This document shows positions 61,701 to 64,000 of a stretch of DNA of 64,000 nt, in pieces. Source of the DNA: an uncultured Eubacteriales bacterium (lineage in GTDB: Bacteria; Bacillota; Clostridia; Oscillospirales; Acutalibacteraceae). The stretch spans positions 80,919 through 144,918 of the forward strand of contig CAJKBQ010000002.1 of NCBI GenBank assembly GCA_905198155.1, given 5' to 3'. The position numbers were made by a program, and so were the translations under genes. Every line of letters begins with the position of its first letter. The first letter of the stretch is position 1. Under the pieces are notes generated by a model, which made no database searches, was not told the DNA's origin, and saw only the letters and a program-made list of their open reading frames with translations.

Positions 61701-64000
61701 CGCTCGTTGGTGTATTGGGTCAGTTCGTCCGCGCTGTTGTAGGAATAGGTACTGTTGCGGTTCGCATTGTCTTTTGCGCTGATGACGTTGCCTTTGGCGT
61801 CGTAGGTATAGGCAGTGCTCGTTTCATCAAACGTCATCATACAGTCGTCAAAATAGACCGTATTGGCGTTTTTGTAATAAATCAGGTAGTAAACGACGTA
61901 TTTGATCTTCAAATCCTTTTTGGATTCGGGGATCAGGACCGTCAGCGAGGCGCGCTGCTGGTCGGAAGTGTCCGGGTTGAAGTGCGCAAGGTGCCAGGAG
62001 CTGGTTCCGTTTTCGTAGTAAACGCCCAGATCGACCGCGTAGTACCGGCCGTCGTACCCCGTCGGCACCGACTGTCCCGTTGCTTTGGCCGAGATTGTGA
62101 AGCTGGTGTGCGTGCGGTTGACCTGCACCGTCTGGTGCCCCGCACGGTTGGCCGAAGCGCCGCCCGTCAGGCGGAACCAGCCGTTGACCGTGTTCGTTCC
62201 GTCGCCGCTGGCCATACCCTTGCCCGTCCAGCTGCCCAGCCGCTCAAACGAGCTGCTTTCGATCATGTTGTACCCGTTCATGGTGCGGCCGGATTCCAGC
62301 TGCATACAGTCGAACCACGCCGTCCCGGACGCCGACATCAGCCCGCAGTATACCTGCACCGACGTCGCGCCGCTGGGCGCGGTGAACGTCAGCTTCACGC
62401 GCTGCCACTCGTTTGTCCCGGTGACGCCCGCCGCGCGCACCGTCGAAAGGGCGGTGCCGCCGTTGTAGAACGTCGCATACAGTCCCGCGCCGTTTGTGCC
62501 GGACGCGGCCACGTCGCTTGTCCGCATATAGGCCGAAAACGTATAGCTTTGCCCGGCCGTCACGGCGGCGGACTGGAAGTAGCCGTGATCCGCGCCGTCC
62601 GCCGACGCGCTGACTTTCAGCGATTTGTAGCCCAGGAAATACTGCGCCGTGTCGATGGCAAACGACGCCGCACCGTCCGAAGCCGTCCACTGGCTGGTGC
62701 TTTTTTCTGCGCTGGTGTCCAGCAGCAGGTTATTGACGTACTGCTCGCCCGACGACGACTGCGTGATCCGGTTGCCGGTGCGCCCGGCGTCAGGATGGTA
62801 CGCCGCCTGCGCGAAGCTGCCGTCGTCGTTCCGAATGGCTTTGGTGCGGCCGCAATTGTCGAACTGATAGGTTTCTCCGGATGTTTTGTCGCCGCAGGTA
62901 TACGCAAAGTGCGTGGTATTGTTGACGCCGTACGCGATATCCACCCGGTTCCCGGATGTGCCGTCGGCGCCGGTTTCCCGAATCGCCGTCACACGGGCTT
63001 TCTGCCCGTCCGCGCCGTTCGTTTGGTATTCGTACGACACATACGATCCGTCGCGATCCGTCGCGCGGGTCAGCAGGCTGTAACTGCTGCCGTTGATCGT
63101 CACGGATTCGTACACGAACTGCACGCTGGTGCCGTCCGCATAGGTGACGCTTTGCAAATTGTTTCCGTTATAATTCAGCGTGACGGTGCGGCCGGTCGGG
63201 TCGGTCACGCTGGTCAGCCGCCGCACCGACCCGCTGGTTTCGGACGCCAGCGTCGTCACCCGGCCGACGCCGTCGTTGAGAGCGGTGATGGTGGATCCGC
63301 TGTAATTCACGGTCGCGATGTTGCCGTTCGCGTCCTCGATCTTATAAATATAGCCGTACGCGGTGAAGTGCAGCTTGCTGCCGTCGCTGCATTCGATCAG
63401 GTAGGGGCTGGACGGATTGGAATTGATCCGCATGGTCATCCCCAGGCCGTCTTCGTCTTCCAGCGTGTAGTCGTCGGTTGTGGTTTTGAAGTAGTGGACG
63501 GTGCCGTCTTCGTCGATATAGATGCGTTTGAACCCGGCGGCCTGCAAAGCGGCCACCACGTCGCTGCCCAGTCCCGGCAGCTGCTCCACGCGGTAGCACC
63601 GCTGGCTCCAGTTCATTTGCCAGCCGTTCCCCGCGGTCAGTCCGGAATTTCCGTTGAGGTACGGCCGGTGCGCGGTATATCCGTTGTACGTCAGGTTCAG
63701 CGAAATCGGCATCCGATTGCCGCTTTCCGACAGGATCGGCACCTGCACCACCAGGTTGCCCGAATAGTCGTTGACGGCGCCGACGGTGCCGTTTTCCAGC
63801 GTTTGTTCGTGATACGTCCAGTAGCTTTCCAGCCCTTTGTTATTCCGATAGGTGAGCGAAAACACGGGGCGCACCGTCACGGTGGACGGATAGGTGGAGG
63901 CGTAGTAGATCACGCGCGACATGGACGTGCTGGTTTCGGTCGGCGCGATCAGCATCACGCCGTGATTGCTGGACGGCGCGCTGTACCATTCCCGGGTCAT
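58772..64000 (-). CDS. RHS-repeat polymorphic toxin with Hint domain and HNH/EndoVII-like tip (5' end outside the window)
   Basis: At least 1742 residues; the true start is beyond 64000. Layout: N-terminal DNRLRE-like/spacer region (about 1-100), sugar-binding-like jelly rolls (about 440-730, WHLAHFNPDTSDQQR), YD repeats to about 1350, and core RYYDPEIGRFVNADNQ. Then follow hydrophobic Ala-rich segments (about 1395-1470), a Hint self-cleavage domain from CFVAGTPVLAACGYVSIEEI (about 1520) to VLVHNTC (1656), and an 86-residue tip. The tip has RKQAFNAAKREIGVPRSQQP and VGHTFQDGTHIGPHFN, as in HNH/endonuclease VII toxins. Releases a DNase into rivals, by inference from the family. Confidence 0.9.
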   Translation of the reverse strand: MTREWYSAPSSNHGVMLIAPTETSTSMSRVIYYASTYPSTVTVRPVFSLTYRNNKGLESYWTYHEQTLENGTVGAVNDYSGNLVVQVPILSESGNRMPISLNLTYNGYTAHRPYLNGNSGLTAGNGWQMNWSQRCYRVEQLPGLGSDVVAALQAAGFKRIYIDEDGTVHYFKTTTDDYTLEDEDGLGMTMRINSNPSSPYLIECSDGSKLHFTAYGYIYKIEDANGNIATVNYSGSTITALNDGVGRVTTLASETSGSVRRLTSVTDPTGRTVTLNYNGNNLQSVTYADGTSVQFVYESVTINGSSYSLLTRATDRDGSYVSYEYQTNGADGQKARVTAIRETGADGTSGNRVDIAYGVNNTTHFAYTCGDKTSGETYQFDNCGRTKAIRNDDGSFAQAAYHPDAGRTGNRITQSSSGEQYVNNLLLDTSAEKSTSQWTASDGAASFAIDTAQYFLGYKSLKVSASADGADHGYFQSAAVTAGQSYTFSAYMRTSDVAASGTNGAGLYATFYNGGTALSTVRAAGVTGTNEWQRVKLTFTAPSGATSVQVYCGLMSASGTAWFDCMQLESGRTMNGYNMIESSSFERLGSWTGKGMASGDGTNTVNGWFRLTGGASANRAGHQTVQVNRTHTSFTISAKATGQSVPTGYDGRYYAVDLGVYYENGTSSWHLAHFNPDTSDQQRASLTVLIPESKKDLKIKYVVYYLIYYKNANTVYFDDCMMTFDETSTAYTYDAKGNVISAKDNANRNSTYSYNSADELTQYTNERNESYAYTYAAANPHQVIAARSKQLGNGFTYTYDSHGTVTGTKMGTVSDSGILDTNAPYLQSETGLSTNGNYVIQETDQRGNTTYYDISALSGLTNRMTDANGNVTDYTYAYNSWLLTGMISGGRSIQYTYDANQRLSGIQHNGFTYGFTYDAFGNRSTIRVGSRTLSSFTYAPNNGYLQRTTYGNGAYYDYAYDNQGRITQRRLNGNLLTEILYNAKGAIAEQNDLAIGRKTVYTYDESGRLLRTLQPGYSDISTSYDVMNRVTGMQYRFAGQQQNASFAYGADGRKGNATLLNGAQRTTTYDSLNRETAASIGALSRAISYVNVSGNRTTTLPASVIYTGNGNTLLNVSYTYDAVGNISTMVQNGVTYTYTYDSLNQLTAVATSDNSYTAAFSYDNGGNLTSKTVNGQTYTYSYGDTEWKDLLTAYNGESITYDQIGNPLSYRGKTLTWTGRRLDSLTQNGSTNTYLYNADGIRTQKTVNGTTTEYFLNGSAILAEKTGNNIIWYIYDSDGTILGFAYNGTAYYYVKNMQDDVLAIVDASNNVVGSYTYDAWGKVLSATGEIAQINPIRYRSYYYDAETELYYLNSRYYDPEIGRFVNADNQLAGVGGEICGYNMFAYGLNNPVNMSDKSGAWPKWATVALGVVAAVAAVALTVATLGAAAPAAICTMTAIGMKVGLSCAVAYTAATVTAVAVTAVAATYAADIAYSSITGDSPLLKTVFRGNVGAYNTGLMVASVATSGMLELAAQSPGVCFVAGTPVLAACGYVSIEEIKVGDMVWSKNADNGEMALKVVRQTYVRETSELVHLSVGEERITTTPEHPFYVPQKGWTAASQLRAGDILVRHDGQYVVVEKVQHEILEAPITVYNFEVADFHTYYVGYGSVLVHNTCGPKKQATYSTRKQAFNAAKREIGVPRSQQPTVLPNIGNRGEINPGRVFDFGNGRYIRDDVVGHTFQDGTHIGPHFNTPNGLHIFYE
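58775..59032 (-). other. Toxin tip of the RHS protein
   Basis: The last 86 codons, after the Hint VHNTC. Conserved Arg/Lys/Asp/His residues sit in RKQAFNAAKREIG, RVFDFGNGRYIRDD and GHTFQDGTHIGPHFN. AT-richer than the RHS shell. Confidence 0.7.
59033..59443 (-). other. Hint (hedgehog/intein-type) domain of the RHS protein
   Basis: Starts at the catalytic Cys of CFVAGTPV, contains TTTPEHPFYV (block B-type His) and ends NFEVADFHTYYVG ... VLVHNTC, where cleavage would free the tip. Confidence 0.88.

Noticed and set aside
1..64000. CRISPR arrays, tRNA or rRNA genes, insertion sequences, prophage genes
   Set aside because: No regularly spaced short repeats, cloverleaf-type sequence, transposase or phage structural motifs were seen on either strand by eye.

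Overview
The window looks like a chromosome segment of a high-GC, gut-type member of the Clostridia (Oscillospirales-like). Supporting signs are AGGAGG-type ribosome binding sites, sigma-A promoters of the form TTGACA-N17-TATAAT, a SipL/DUF3794-LysM spore-coat-type protein, paired short CHR transporters, QueH, and a clostridial RHS toxin locus. No rRNA, tRNA, CRISPR array or insertion sequence was recognised. The assignment rests on gene content only.

Region 1 (1-21777) is a glycan-foraging island. It holds a sialidase-like start, two GH31-related or GH29 enzymes (GH31, GH29 fucosidase), a GH39-like enzyme, a GH127-like arabinofuranosidase and a clan-A glycosidase. With them are sugar dehydrogenase, isomerase and dehydratase genes, an orphan solute-binding lipoprotein, five AraC regulators and one IclR regulator. 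Several promoters carry 6-11 bp direct repeats spaced 20-22 bp just upstream of the -35 box, next to an AraC gene. The IclR operon promoter is flanked by two near-identical palindromes about 105 bp apart. None of the glycosidases has a signal peptide, so imported oligosaccharides are probably cut inside the cell.

Region 2 (22095-32317) is an oligopeptide-type ABC importer (two permeases, two ATPases, binding lipoprotein). It is interrupted by a sialate O-acetylesterase-like gene and followed by an M29 aminopeptidase and a second GH31 gene. Region 3 (32420-36977) is potABCD behind a roughly 480-nt structured, non-coding leader that ends in a strong terminator only 28 nt before potA.

Region 4 (37106-41158) is a small secreted protein, a lipoprotein, two ABC-2-like membrane proteins and a LanF-like ATPase. 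This may be a bacteriocin or peptide export/immunity module. Region 5 (41170-51617) contains two CHR genes with a tandem partial duplication, the DUF3794-LysM gene, DUF5662-queH, argG-argH with a candidate ARG box, a GH129/DUF5696-like enzyme, and a cupin/HxlR divergent pair.

Region 6 (51645-64000) is an RHS polymorphic-toxin locus on the minus strand. A very large RHS protein (its N-terminus lies outside the window) ends in a Hint domain and an HNH/endonuclease-VII-like tip. It is followed by a probable immunity gene, a displaced second RHS tip, and eight small accessory genes, one of which carries an NTF2-like immunity domain. These small genes are visibly AT-richer than the rest of the window.
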